Below, in pieces: positions 1 through 8,987 of a stretch of 18,784 nucleotides of DNA. Positions within the stretch are counted from its first letter, which is position 1; each line of letters begins with the position of its first letter. The translations under genes were made by a program, and so were the position numbers. The stretch comes from Usnea hakonensis (taxonomy: Eukaryota; Ascomycota; Lecanoromycetes; Lecanorales; Parmeliaceae): assembly GCA_013423325.1 (NCBI GenBank), contig BLJB01000234.1:1-18784 (forward strand), read 5' to 3'. A model generated the notes under the pieces. That model was not told the origin of the DNA. It saw only the letters and a program-made list of their open reading frames with translations, and searched no databases.

Positions 1-359
1 AGGTAAGGTCGCAATTTGGGCCATATTAGACTCCAATTGGTTGATTAATTAAATGATTTTGCATAGAGAGTGTTTTTTTGTGGGGGAAGAAACTCGCTTA
101 AATTTGTTGCCAAGGCCTCGGCGGTTATCGGATAGTGGGGTACATATGACTTCATTGCAACGAACATTTCACGGACTATCATGAGGTAACTTGAAAGTAA
201 ATTGTACATCATTGCCACCAATTTCCATCTTCCTACTTATTTACTTATTTGCACGTACTCTACAGATTGCCATTTCAGATCCTTCATATTGATTCAATCT
301 CTGTCAAAGAATTCGCGCAGCACTTCAAACTATCCAATTCGCACTCTCCTGTCTTCAAG
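1..359 (+). promoter_or_regulatory. Upstream region of the alcohol dehydrogenase gene
   Basis: No gene is supported here. The two short frames that cross it show no family resemblance, and one of them simply runs into exon 1 of the dehydrogenase. The stretch should hold the promoter and 5' leader of the gene starting at 360. I see no convincing TATA box or named operator. Confidence 0.4.
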
Positions 360-1620
360 ATGCCTTACCCCGAAATGTTTGAGGGCTACATGATCAAGGA
401 TCAAAGCAAGTGGAGTGATTTCGAGAAGAAAGAAGTGAGCCACCATTGGTGCCCTTGATAAGGGTGATGTACATGATCCTAAACCTGACAGCAAAATTAG
501 TTCAAACCTAAGAAGTTCGAAGACCGCGACGTCGACATCAAGATTGAATGCTGCGGGGTCTGCGGCTCCGATGTCCACACAATCAATGGTGGTTGGGGTG
601 ATTGCCCGCTCCCAATCTGCGTTGGTCATGAAGTCATTGGCAAGGCCGTCAAAGTCGGCGACAAGGTGACCACCGTCAAGGTTGGAGACCGCGTTGGAGT
701 CGGTGCTCAAATCCGCGCCTGCTTGGAGTGCAAGCTTTGCAAGGCGGATAACGAGAACTACTGTCCTCACATGGTTGGTAAGTTAGCTCGACCAGTGAAG
801 GCCGCCCTAGGACTCGTGATTTAACCCGCGATCAGATACTTACGGTGCTCCTTACGAGGATGGAACTATCTCACAAGGCGGTTATTCCAGCCACATCAGG
901 GCACATGAGTATTTCACCTTCCCGATCCCTGATAGCATTGAATCAAAAGATGCGGGACCTATGATGTGCGCGGGTTTGACCGTGTGGAGCCCGCTTGTAC
1001 GGGCAAAGGTGGGACCAGGAAAGAAGGTTGCCATTCTCGGAATGTGAGTCTTTGGATTCAGTCCTGACAGTCATCGTCCGGCAACTGACACATTTCGCAG
1101 TGGTGGTCTTGGCCATTTTGGGTTACTATGGGCATCTGCCCTCGGTGCTGAGGTCTACGCTCTTTCGCACAGCCCCAATAAGAAAGAAGACGCTCTGAAG
1201 CTCGGCGCCAAGGAATTCATATGTACGAAAGACAAGGATTGGGCCAAACCCTGGGCTTTCACCTTCGACTTTATCCTCAACACGGCCGACATGACTCACG
1301 AGTTCAATATTCAAGAATACATGTCCACCCTCAACATCAACGGCGAATTCCACAATGTCGGTTTACCAGATAAGCCATTGCCCCAGATGATGGCGCAGGA
1401 TTTCGCCCCGAATGGGGCCAAAATGGGAGGAAGCCATATTGGTAATAGGCCGGAGATGTTGGCTATGTTGAAGATGGCCAGCGAGAAGAACATCAAGCCT
1501 ATGATCGAAACCTTGGATATCAGTGAAAAGGGATGCAAGGAGGCTGTGGAGAGAGTCAATGTCAATGATATACGATACCGATTTACGCTGACGGGCTATG
1601 ACAAGGTCTTTGGAAAATGA
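360..1620 (+). CDS. Zinc-dependent alcohol dehydrogenase, NADP-type ADH6/cinnamyl-alcohol family
   Basis: Exons 360-434, 501-777, 836-1043 and 1101-1620 encode 359 aa, the usual length of this medium-chain dehydrogenase family; introns are 66, 58 and 57 nt with GT-AG ends. The family reduces aldehydes to alcohols reversibly, usually with NADPH, in the cytosol. Visible motifs: catalytic zinc Cys46 in CGSDVH, the GHE motif at 67-69, a third zinc ligand Cys162, structural-zinc cysteines 99, 102, 105 and 113 in the classic C-x2-C-x2-C-x7-C spacing, and a Rossmann turn GIGGLGH at 186-192. NADP preference is inferred from family resemblance and the Ser/Asn/Lys-rich stretch after the second Rossmann strand. 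The ATG at 360 gives the normal family N-terminus. All key residues are intact, so the gene looks functional. The substrate cannot be read from sequence. It is convergent with the NLR-like gene. Confidence 0.93.
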
Positions 1621-2208
1621 GATAATGAGTAATTGACTCGGCATTATTGGAAAGACTGAATAGAAAAATAATATAGAGTCATGATCTTCCAGATTGTCAT
1701 TCAAGCCTGTTTCGTCGTTGTCCAATCCCTTATTACCAATGGTCATTTCGGCACGATTAAGATGAATTTCAGGAGGTGAGCTTCACTTCGAGGTACTTCG
1801 GTTACTTTCTCAACAGCACGATGTTATGTAGCTCTTTTCTGATACAACATCCACAACCTGAACCCCGTTGATCCTTTCTCCACACCATCCTCACCTCCAC
1901 TAACAACAATAAGACCATAAAAAGGTATTACAATTCATACACCCATAATCCCACAGCTGACCGTTTCCACTAGTCTATTCAAGATCCACCGTATCGAAAG
2001 AGTGTAGGAGTAATTGTATTCAGAAGGGGCACCCCGCAGGAAGAACGGATCCAGTTCACGAGTGACGCTCTCTGCACGCATGACCACCAGCGTGGGAGAA
2101 GTCGGGACTGTATCCGTGGTCTAGTATCTAGATGTTGAGGGGGTGTTTTGCAGAAAATGGGGGTGGTATACTTCGTACCACCCTTATAGAGTTCCCTGCA
2201 CCGAACCA
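1621..2208. other. Intergenic region between convergent genes
   Basis: This 588-bp gap separates the stop of the dehydrogenase (+) from the stop of the NLR-like gene (-). It should contain both 3' UTRs and polyadenylation sites. Short frames exist but none shows coding character or a recognisable motif. I see no repeat or RNA gene. Confidence 0.5.
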
Positions 2209-5200
2209 TCATCGCGCCCAGAGACTTACAAGTGAATCAAAGGACTCTTCATCGGTGGTTTCGGACCCAACGTACTTGGCTCCTAGCGCCTCGATCCTCA
2301 ATTGCTGAGCGTGCTCGATGCAGCTGTCGGCCTTATCCTGCTTGCCTTGATCGTGGTAAACAAGACCCAGCTTGTAAGTCGTGCGTGCGAGTTCCCCTTT
2401 GCGGAAGTCCTTGTCGGAGCCTGATTCGTATATACGCAGGGCAATCTGAAGGGACTCGCTAGTCGGACTATCAGTACACTCTTCGGGAACTTTTCATATC
2501 ACTTACACGGCTGCCGTATAATCACGTCTCCTTGCTAGATGCCACCCGAGCTTGTGATACGCATCCCCGGTCCTGTGGTGATCACCATATGTTACCTTCC
2601 AAAGTTTTACGGCACGGAGGTGCATGTTGAAGGCCTCATCCAGCCGATTTTGCCCTATGCGGACATTTCCGAACCAGTACCATGCATGACCAGTCCTTTT
2701 AATATATGTCAGCCAGTTCGATTTCTTAGGACCTTGGGAAACGAAGAACTTGCAAGTAGTCGACAGTATCTTCTGGCCCGTATTTGGTTGCTCTCCTCAC
2801 AAGAAACTTCTTCAATCTTTTGCTGGCATCATTGAGCTTTCCTTGAGCCCACAAGCATCTACAAATGTTTATTTCATAGACTGGAAACTCTACGTCTGGA
2901 GGGTTTAGCTTCAGACACTTGCGATAAGCTTTCTCCGCTTCTTTCTGGCGCCCCATGCCGTTCAACGAATTTCCAATGCCACCATAAAGCGTGCATTGCC
3001 TTGGCCTTGGGGATCGATTGATACTTCTCTTGACGGTATCCTTGTAGCACTCTAGAGCAGAAGAAAATTCCGCGTAGGACGTCTCGAAATCTCCGAATTC
3101 CGTTGCAATGCAAGCATGAACGTACTTCAGCTCAATGGTCTCGTATGCGAGGTGCGCTTCGTCGACCTGAAAACCTTGGCCGCCATTCAGGTAGTTGAGT
3201 ATATTTTCACCGACTCTCACAAATTCCATTGCAGCAGTCAGCAGCCCACGCCGATAACAAAGCCTGGACTCGATCAGCCATCGCGAAAATTCTCGCACAT
3301 TTATGTAGAGAGGGAACATACCAACCACCTTTCCACAGTAGCTCTAAGAAACACAAGGGCAGGTCCTCTATCTTGTTGCGGCTTTTTATAGAGTCAACGT
3401 AGTAGTCAAGTATGGACTGCGCATGCGGATAAAGTTCTTTGTACTCTTTCTGCACTTGAGGCCATTTGACCTCCCACGGTGGTGAGATGGTTGCAGATAC
3501 CAAATAGCTTGCTACTTCGAAAGCTTCCATTCGTGCGTGGTCGCTCATTTCCATCCGAGTGTTTGCCTGAGTCAGGCGATGTATGTGGAAGGTGCGAGAC
3601 ACAGGGGTCTGCATAGCTTCGTTGGCATACATCATCCCCTGGTTGAGGAGGTTTTTGATGCACGTTATGCGGTTTTCAACGTAGCCAAGTGTCTTGATCC
3701 TTTCTTGCTTTACGTGCAGCTTCAGCAAGTCTTCCTGGCAGTTGTCAACGTCTAAAACAGCAAACAATTCCATCAGTGCTCTGGTATTTGGGTCTAGCTT
3801 TGCAAGGGTCGGAGACCATAATTCTGCCATGCCTAGTTCATAAGAAGTGAAAAGGTTATTGCCTCCGACAGAGGGAGCGTCCTTGATGATTTTGTTCAGT
3901 TGATATTCGCCCCGATAGTCCTCGAGCGAGCATCCGGCTTCGTTCATCTGGCTGATCACTACCAGTATCGTGAAAGGGTGGAACCCAATGACTTCCAAAA
4001 TCTTCAGTGCTTCGGAACAATCACTCTCTGTCCAAGGAAGCTGAGGTAATCCGTATCGCATCAATTCAATCGCAGCGTCTTTTTCCAAAGATGGCAGTAA
4101 TTTACCATGACCAGCTACATTTGGTGTCTTGAATTGAGGATCTCGAGAAGTCACCAATATCGATCCATTCCGAGATCGTGGCCATAGGCTGCAGACCAGT
4201 TTGGGGTCATCTGCGTTGTCGAATATGAGCAGCCAGGGTAGATCTTTCAATAACATTAGCCACTTTTCAGCGTCCGGCGGGCGACTCCACACATACCTAC
4301 CACCTCGAACCACCTTATGAGAGCCTTTGCATCCTCCCAAAGATTGTTTGTCGTCTTTGCAAGCACTCCGATCGCGACCGCAAACTCAGCGAAATCCTGA
4401 AGGACCTTGTGATCCTTGTCTGCCCGTGTCCACAGTATAGCTTGATAGGATGCCTGGTTCCGAACCGCGAATTGAAGTGCAGTCTGGGTTTTCCCTTGGC
4501 CAGCAGTCCCTATAATTGCGAAAGCTTTCGTTCTCGTTTGCTTAGGTTCGTCGACTTGAGTGGGTAGTAGGGCGGATGAGATTGCTTTCAGATATGATGT
4601 CCTGCCGACATACTCGATGTTGTTGTTTCCCTCTACGGTCGGTAGCCAACGACAAGGGAGCACAGCTCGCGATGATGGCTCGCCGTCTGCAGATGGACCT
4701 AACACGTTCCGCAGATCACCTGCACTAGGAGCTGCAACAGAAATAGTCTGTGGCACTGTACCAACGGATGCACTTCTATCGTTGTCAGTGGCAGGCTCCG
4801 CACTGAAGGCATGAAATGAGATCTGCCCGTCTCTACTTTCTGATAATTGTGGAACGATCATGCTTTCGTCTTCTGCATTGGTAGTTGTTTCTGCCAGGAA
4901 TCTGCTTGAGGTTACAGATGATGCAGTTGAGGATAGTGAGGATTGTGACGATAAAGGCCTGTATGACAGAGTCGTTACCGCCTCGCTTGGCGAGTGTCCT
5001 TGATTCACTTCGGACGTCATCGGAATCGCAGTTACTGGAGATATCCAATGCTGTTCCGGTCTTTCCGTGGCATTCATGGCAGGAGCCTCTGTTAACGGAA
5101 GAGTCAGCTTTACATTCGTTCAATTCGGAAACCAAAGAACGAGTCACCAACCACTTGGAAAAGTGCCCAGCGCACCGATTACAGAGGAAATTTGGGGAAG

Positions 5201-6197
5201 GACATGTCTAGTATACGTTGTCCTGGCAAGCCTCGCGATAGACGAATGGTCGCTATCTAGACCTATGCAGATCGCTCCGTCTGCGGAGCAGTTGGCAACT
5301 TCTTTTGGGATCTATGGCTTGTAAATATCTCTCTTACATGGTGTCAATATCATTGACAAGCTGCCATACCACTTTCGATTTCGAATCGAGGCCAATCATC
5401 GTCGTCTTTAGCACAGACTCTTTCGTCTCGTAAAAGGAGACAATCTGAAAATCTGCACTCTGGAGTATTGGTACGAGTTCTTGGAGATTTTGCAAAGCTT
5501 TCTCGTCTACTGGACGCTTTCTCAAGTGCTCGAGTTTCAGCTCCTTGACTACGCAAGCGCGGAATGCTTTTTCAAAGTCTTTTGGCTTTGACGCCACAAT
5601 TGGTGTGCCCAGGAAGAATACTTTCCGCACCCTCTGTCGATGTGCACTCTGCATACATTTCCAACACTGTGTATGTGTCAGTTCTGCACCTAGAGAAAAG
5701 TGTGTGCCATGGGTAGCTCAGCAGGATGGCAGACCTGAAGAAAAAACAAGCCACCAAGTCCATGGCAGAAGACTACAAACGGAGTCTATCGTTCTATGTT
5801 AGTGACATTCTGGAAAACCATGGACTGGACTCGCAAACTCGACTATCATCGCGGAACCGATCAACGCATCGCAACATCTCGTCGGTCTCCTCTAGTAAAT
5901 CCGTCCAAGAAAACTGGTTACTCAAGCCATTGCCAACAACTAGCAGCCGAGATTGAGGCAGGTCATGCAGTAGCCATTGCTTTGGCCAGAAGACTTCACC
6001 TGCTAGTTCCCATGGGCATTGGATGTCTTTTCCAGGATAAAGCCCATTGATAGCTACTATGCTTTACAAGTAGCGTATTAGCATGTATTACATTGACTTT
6101 TTTCGGGAAAGATTTACTCTATGGGAGCTACTCGTTGATCAATGGTCGAATTGGAATCACTGGTATATACTCGAGCATTTCTGCCAAGGGCCGTCAT
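2209..6197 (-). CDS. NLR-like receptor: alpha/beta-hydrolase-like domain, NB-ARC NTPase, TPR repeats
   Basis: Ten exons, read down from 6197: 6197-6118, 6061-5839, 5785-5735, 5666-5370, 5311-5155, 5088-4301, 4262-3322, 3263-2754, 2695-2507, 2458-2209; 1161 aa with all phases consistent. Residues 1-250 resemble the SesB/SERAC1-like hydrolase domain often fused to fungal NLRs (WPKQWLLHDLP about 52-62, FLGTP 136-140, DSDHSS 236-241). A Ser-rich linker follows (about 308-332). The NB-ARC has P-loop GTAGQGKT (463-470), Walker B LLIFDNADD (543-551) and a VTSRD sensor near 570. TPR-like helices fill about 846-1150. Known family role: regulated oligomerisation controlling fungal incompatibility or cell death; inferred here. 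Oddities: the nucleophile motif reads CHGLGG, intron 6 would be only 38 nt, and intron 8 is GC-AG. The ATG at 6197 follows an in-frame stop. It could instead be two genes split near 5090-5150, since the junction there (5154/5089) is the least constrained. Confidence 0.82.
2696..2753 (-). other. GC-AG intron (intron 8 of the NLR-like gene)
   Basis: The exon ends before GCAAGT, the classic strong donor of GC-AG introns; a CTGAC branch-like site lies shortly before the AAAAG acceptor. The length is 58 nt. Removing it gives the junction DYLTGHAWYWFGN, which matches the usual TPR sequence of this family. The nearest phase-compatible GT donor would give a 37-nt intron and insert extra residues. Confidence 0.75.
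4263..4300 (-). other. Proposed 38-nt intron or frame slip inside the NB-ARC coding region
   Basis: The reading frame shifts between the P-loop exon and the Walker-B exon. A GTAGGT...AAAAG intron of 38 nt restores phase and joins RWFEV to WLMLLKDLPW. That is shorter than any other intron in the window. A 41-nt variant using a weaker GTGGTA donor three bases earlier also works. A sequencing or real frameshift cannot be excluded. Confidence 0.45.
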
Positions 6198-6880
6198 CTT
6201 GACTCCGATGGTTTACATCGCTTGATAAAGATAGACTTGAGTTCGAATATCAGTATGATTCAGACTCTGGGCCTTCAATGTGGACGTGATGTCAAAATTT
6301 GATCTACATATCACTCACTGCTCAACGGCGCTCAATTTCCGAGAATTGGAGGGCCTCAGCTCTTTTCCGCAAAGATTGGCGTCCCTCCCTTGGTCATTGC
6401 AACCTTCAACAAGAAAACCCTGACACGTATCAAGTACTTGAAATGGCTCGAACTAGAATCCCACAACCAAGCCCCGCTTCACCGGTACTGCTGTGGGTTG
6501 GGCGTGCGCGCTAAGATGATCCCACATCCAGTCAATTTGCTTGACCTGTGTCAGCCTGATGCGTAGAAATAGATCGACGGTCCAATCAAAAACGTGGCTT
6601 AAAGGCACATGGGAGTAAGGACCAATCCCGATGCGTGTCTTAGAGCAGCGTCAGTTTTGGAACGCAGCATCTGATCCTCTCCCACACCCACGACTCTATA
6701 TGACTGTTTATGAGCCCCGAACCACTCTTCTCGGAAGCATCACTTGGCCACCCACACCATTCATCATTCTTCGCATTCAACAACCATTCACCATCAGAGC
6801 AGAACACTATAATTTCCAGGTAAATACTCATTACTCTAGGTTTTGAATCGTATCTCTGCTGACACTTGACTGACAATAGG
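6198..6880. promoter_or_regulatory. Divergent intergenic region between the NLR-like gene and the small ORF
   Basis: This stretch should hold the promoter of the NLR-like gene (-) and of the possible small gene at 6881 (+). Several short frames cross it without recognisable content. A GT-AG intron at 6820-6879 ends one base before the ATG at 6881 and suggests a spliced 5' leader for the plus-strand gene. Confidence 0.4.
6820..6879 (+). other. Probable 5' UTR intron of the small ORF
   Basis: The donor GTAAAT follows CCAG, a CTTGAC/CTGAC branch-like element lies near the 3' end, and the acceptor AATAG sits one base before the ATG. The length is 60 nt, like the confirmed-phase introns nearby. 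Because it is non-coding, phase cannot test it. Confidence 0.5.
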
Positions 6881-7087
6881 ATGCCTTCATCGGATACTAA
6901 GGCTGGCCCCTCTGACTCAAAGACTTTTGCAACCGAAGCCAATCGCAATCGCGTCCAACCATGGAAGTCCTTTGCCGACCCGAAGTCAGCTGAGCATAAA
7001 GCTGGTATCGAGGCTGCACCAGAGCAAGGTTACGTTGGCGTGGAAGAGGATCTTGCCCCCCACTATGATGCCGAGAACGGTGGTTAG
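6881..7087 (+). CDS. Small hydrophilic hypothetical protein (68 aa)
   Basis: A single-exon frame starts at the first ATG after a well-formed 5' leader intron and encodes 68 residues with no cysteine and no membrane segment or signal peptide. The C-terminal half is acidic and contains FADPKSAEHKAGIEAAP followed by GYVGVEEDLAPHY. I do not recognise the family and assign no function. Support is the good start context after the spliced leader and a protein-like composition; against it are the short length and the lack of a named domain. It lies between the NLR-like gene (divergent) and the oxygenase gene (convergent). Confidence 0.45.
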   Translation: MPSSDTKAGPSDSKTFATEANRNRVQPWKSFADPKSAEHKAGIEAAPEQGYVGVEEDLAPHYDAENGG

Positions 7088-7358
7088 GCTGCGGGTACAA
7101 AGAAGTGAGGCATCTAGATGTCTACATGAGGCTCGCGTGCTGACACTGCCCTACCATAGAGAACACTTGGAGTGTCGGCTATCGCTGTGGTATCCCTGGG
7201 TTAGAGAGAATGAGATAGTGTAGTGGGGGCCTACATATAATGAACTCATGATGTGTCATACAAGTGCTTGAATATTTGTCTTTTACATGTGAATGAACCA
7301 TTGCACACATCATTAAACGGCCTTGCTCTTGCCATCATATGCAGTAGAAGTGAAGCAA

Positions 7359-8434
7359 TCAGTAGAAACAGACTACTCGAAGCTCGACACTTTCCCGTAA
7401 TGCAGACTTAGAGTTGTCTGCTTGGTAGTCGAACGCAGTGTGCGGAGCAACTTTTTGATCTGATTACTTGCTGTCGAGGAGTCGGCAATGTTTTGACTTA
7501 CAGGGTATGCTTGTTCCTCTTGAATCAGTATTACGGAAAACGACCACATCGTCAACATCCTGATGATCAAGGAAATACCATCTATGTGCATCGTTACAGT
7601 AGAATCGCGCACTTTCTCCCACGTAGTCTCTGTGGATGATGTCGCTTTCCTCATAATCTTGCTCAACCAGTGTGTTGTAGTCACACAAGGCAAGCGGCCA
7701 GTCTCGATTGGGACCTTTCGTGACGCGCCACATGCTGTAAAGCGTCTCAGAACTTGCGGCACTCTCTGATTAAAGGCCAACATACTTCAGAATCTCATAG
7801 CGGAGATTTTGCAAGTCCGGTCGATCGCGGATTTGTCGTTCTACTGCTACCGCAGCCCCATAAGGTGTAAAATCTGCAAATCGTCAGGAAATTTATAACT
7901 CGGAAGAGGACACTAATCACCAGTGTGGGCAAAAACTACGGGGTTCTTGAATTTGAATTCTTCATTGGGTGGTCGAGGGAAGTCCGGTCTTCTCTTTCGG
8001 CGCTGGAAAGAGACTCAGTGGGTCTATCTTGACCATGGAACCAAAGATCTTACCAAATGCGTGAGCAGTAAGACCTCCACCGGCTTTGGCAAAATATCGA
8101 CGAGCTTCTGGCGCATTTCGGGGTAGTATACGTTCAACACCTTCTGCTCGTCATCGAAATCCTCTGAATGGAGCTCCGTGTGCCATCTGTGGAATTCGAA
8201 GCCATGAATGTCGAGCTCAAATGTTCTCCTCTCTGGCTGAGCGTCATAAATGACAACATCTTTCGGCTTGAATTTGTGATTCGTCATCTTCCCACCAAGA
8301 TCTGAGGGGTCGAAAATTGTCATGTAGGGTTTTTCGGTCTCGTAAAGAGCCAGACGTTCCAAATAACAGACAGAGGCATTGATTGATGGGAGACACAGAG
8401 TCACGTCCGCAGAAGTGGCCTTGGAAGGCTCCAT
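7359..8434 (-). CDS. Fe(II)/2-oxoglutarate-type oxygenase, asaB / GA4-desaturase / CmcJ-NvfI family
   Basis: Exons 8434-8054, 8002-7921, 7873-7786, 7734-7502 and 7459-7359 give 294 aa, typical for this family of hydroxylases and desaturases from fungal secondary metabolism (asaB, GA4 desaturase, endoperoxidase NvfI). Introns are 51, 47, 51 and 42 nt. Family landmarks in order: ERLALYETEKPY near the N-terminus, FAHTDFTPYG, RYEILNMWR followed by KGPNRDWPLALCDY, VVFRNTDS, PHTAF and RESVELR at the C-terminus. His153-x-Asp155 with His268 forms a plausible iron facial triad, and Arg283 could bind 2-oxoglutarate; those assignments are inferred. The first ATG is at 8434, since the frame upstream offers only TTG. 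All landmark residues are present, so the enzyme looks active. It is divergent from the amidase gene. The substrate is unknown. Confidence 0.9.
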
Positions 8435-8748
8435 GTTTCCCCAAGTGAAGCTGCAATCCAACCAGCAGGAGGCAATTTGCTTTCCCTAATGCCCTCGCCA
8501 GCCTGAAAGCGTCGGAATCCATCTGTTAAGGCGGCGATGCAATAATTGCGGTTGAACCCCACGCTCCCTATCTGAATTTCTTGGAACTCGTTTTTATTGG
8601 TCGACAGTCTTGTGATTTGAAATTTGCGGATTGGGCGCTTGGTGGGTGGTAGATGACCGCTTCACCGTTGCTTGGCGAGAAAATTGAGAACACTCACCCC
8701 GCTCCCCGCCAGTAAGCTTTGTGCATAAAGTAATGCGTTGCAACGCTA

Positions 8749-8809
8749 CATGCAGCCTCTCCCATGTCACATCTCGCAGGATGAGCCTATTCGAGCAAGG
8801 CGCACACGG
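8749..8809 (+). repeat. Direct repeat copy 1 in the divergent promoter
   Basis: This copy starts CATGCAGCC, carries CACATCTCGCAGG, then CGAGCAAGGCGCACACGG. It is matched, with substitutions and a short gap, by the copy at 8834-8904. The copies are 24 bp apart, so it is a tandem-like local duplication. Confidence 0.65.
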
Positions 8810-8833
8810 TGGCAGGGTATGTGGAACATGCTG

Positions 8834-8904
8834 CATGCAGCCTTGTGCATATTACATTTCGCAGGCACGAATTAGAGTAGCCTAATCGGGCAAGGCGTAC
8901 ACGG
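8834..8904 (+). repeat. Direct repeat copy 2 in the divergent promoter
   Basis: This copy starts CATGCAGCC, carries TACATTTCGCAGG, then CGGGCAAGGCGTACACGG. It is about 10 bases longer than copy 1 because of extra sequence between the shared blocks (GAATTAGAGTAGCC versus GAGCC). It ends 83 bp before the amidase start codon. Confidence 0.65.
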
Positions 8905-8987
8905 AATCTGCTGACCTTGGTCAAAGCCCGCAAGGCTCAACTGCAAGGCCAAGTGCCGTCTCGAAATCCAGACTATGATAACGCCTG

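Larger units (their letters stand above)
8435..8987. promoter_or_regulatory. Shared divergent promoter region of the oxygenase and amidase genes
   Basis: This 553-bp region separates two divergent start codons and is the likely control region of both genes. The 8594-8836 frame has no protein character. The main structure is a diverged direct duplication at 8749-8809 and 8834-8904. I see no other repeat or RNA gene. Confidence 0.5.

Noticed and set aside
330..770. 146-codon minus-strand frame over the dehydrogenase exons
   Set aside because: It is the antisense shadow of exon 2 of the dehydrogenase and shows no family resemblance.
4560..4814. Plus-strand frame opposite the NB-ARC exon
   Set aside because: The minus strand here carries a clear NTPase P-loop exon; the plus frame has no recognisable content.
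8594..8836. 80-codon minus-strand frame between the oxygenase and amidase
   Set aside because: It crosses the promoter duplication, has many cysteines and no motif, and lacks neighbours that would explain it.
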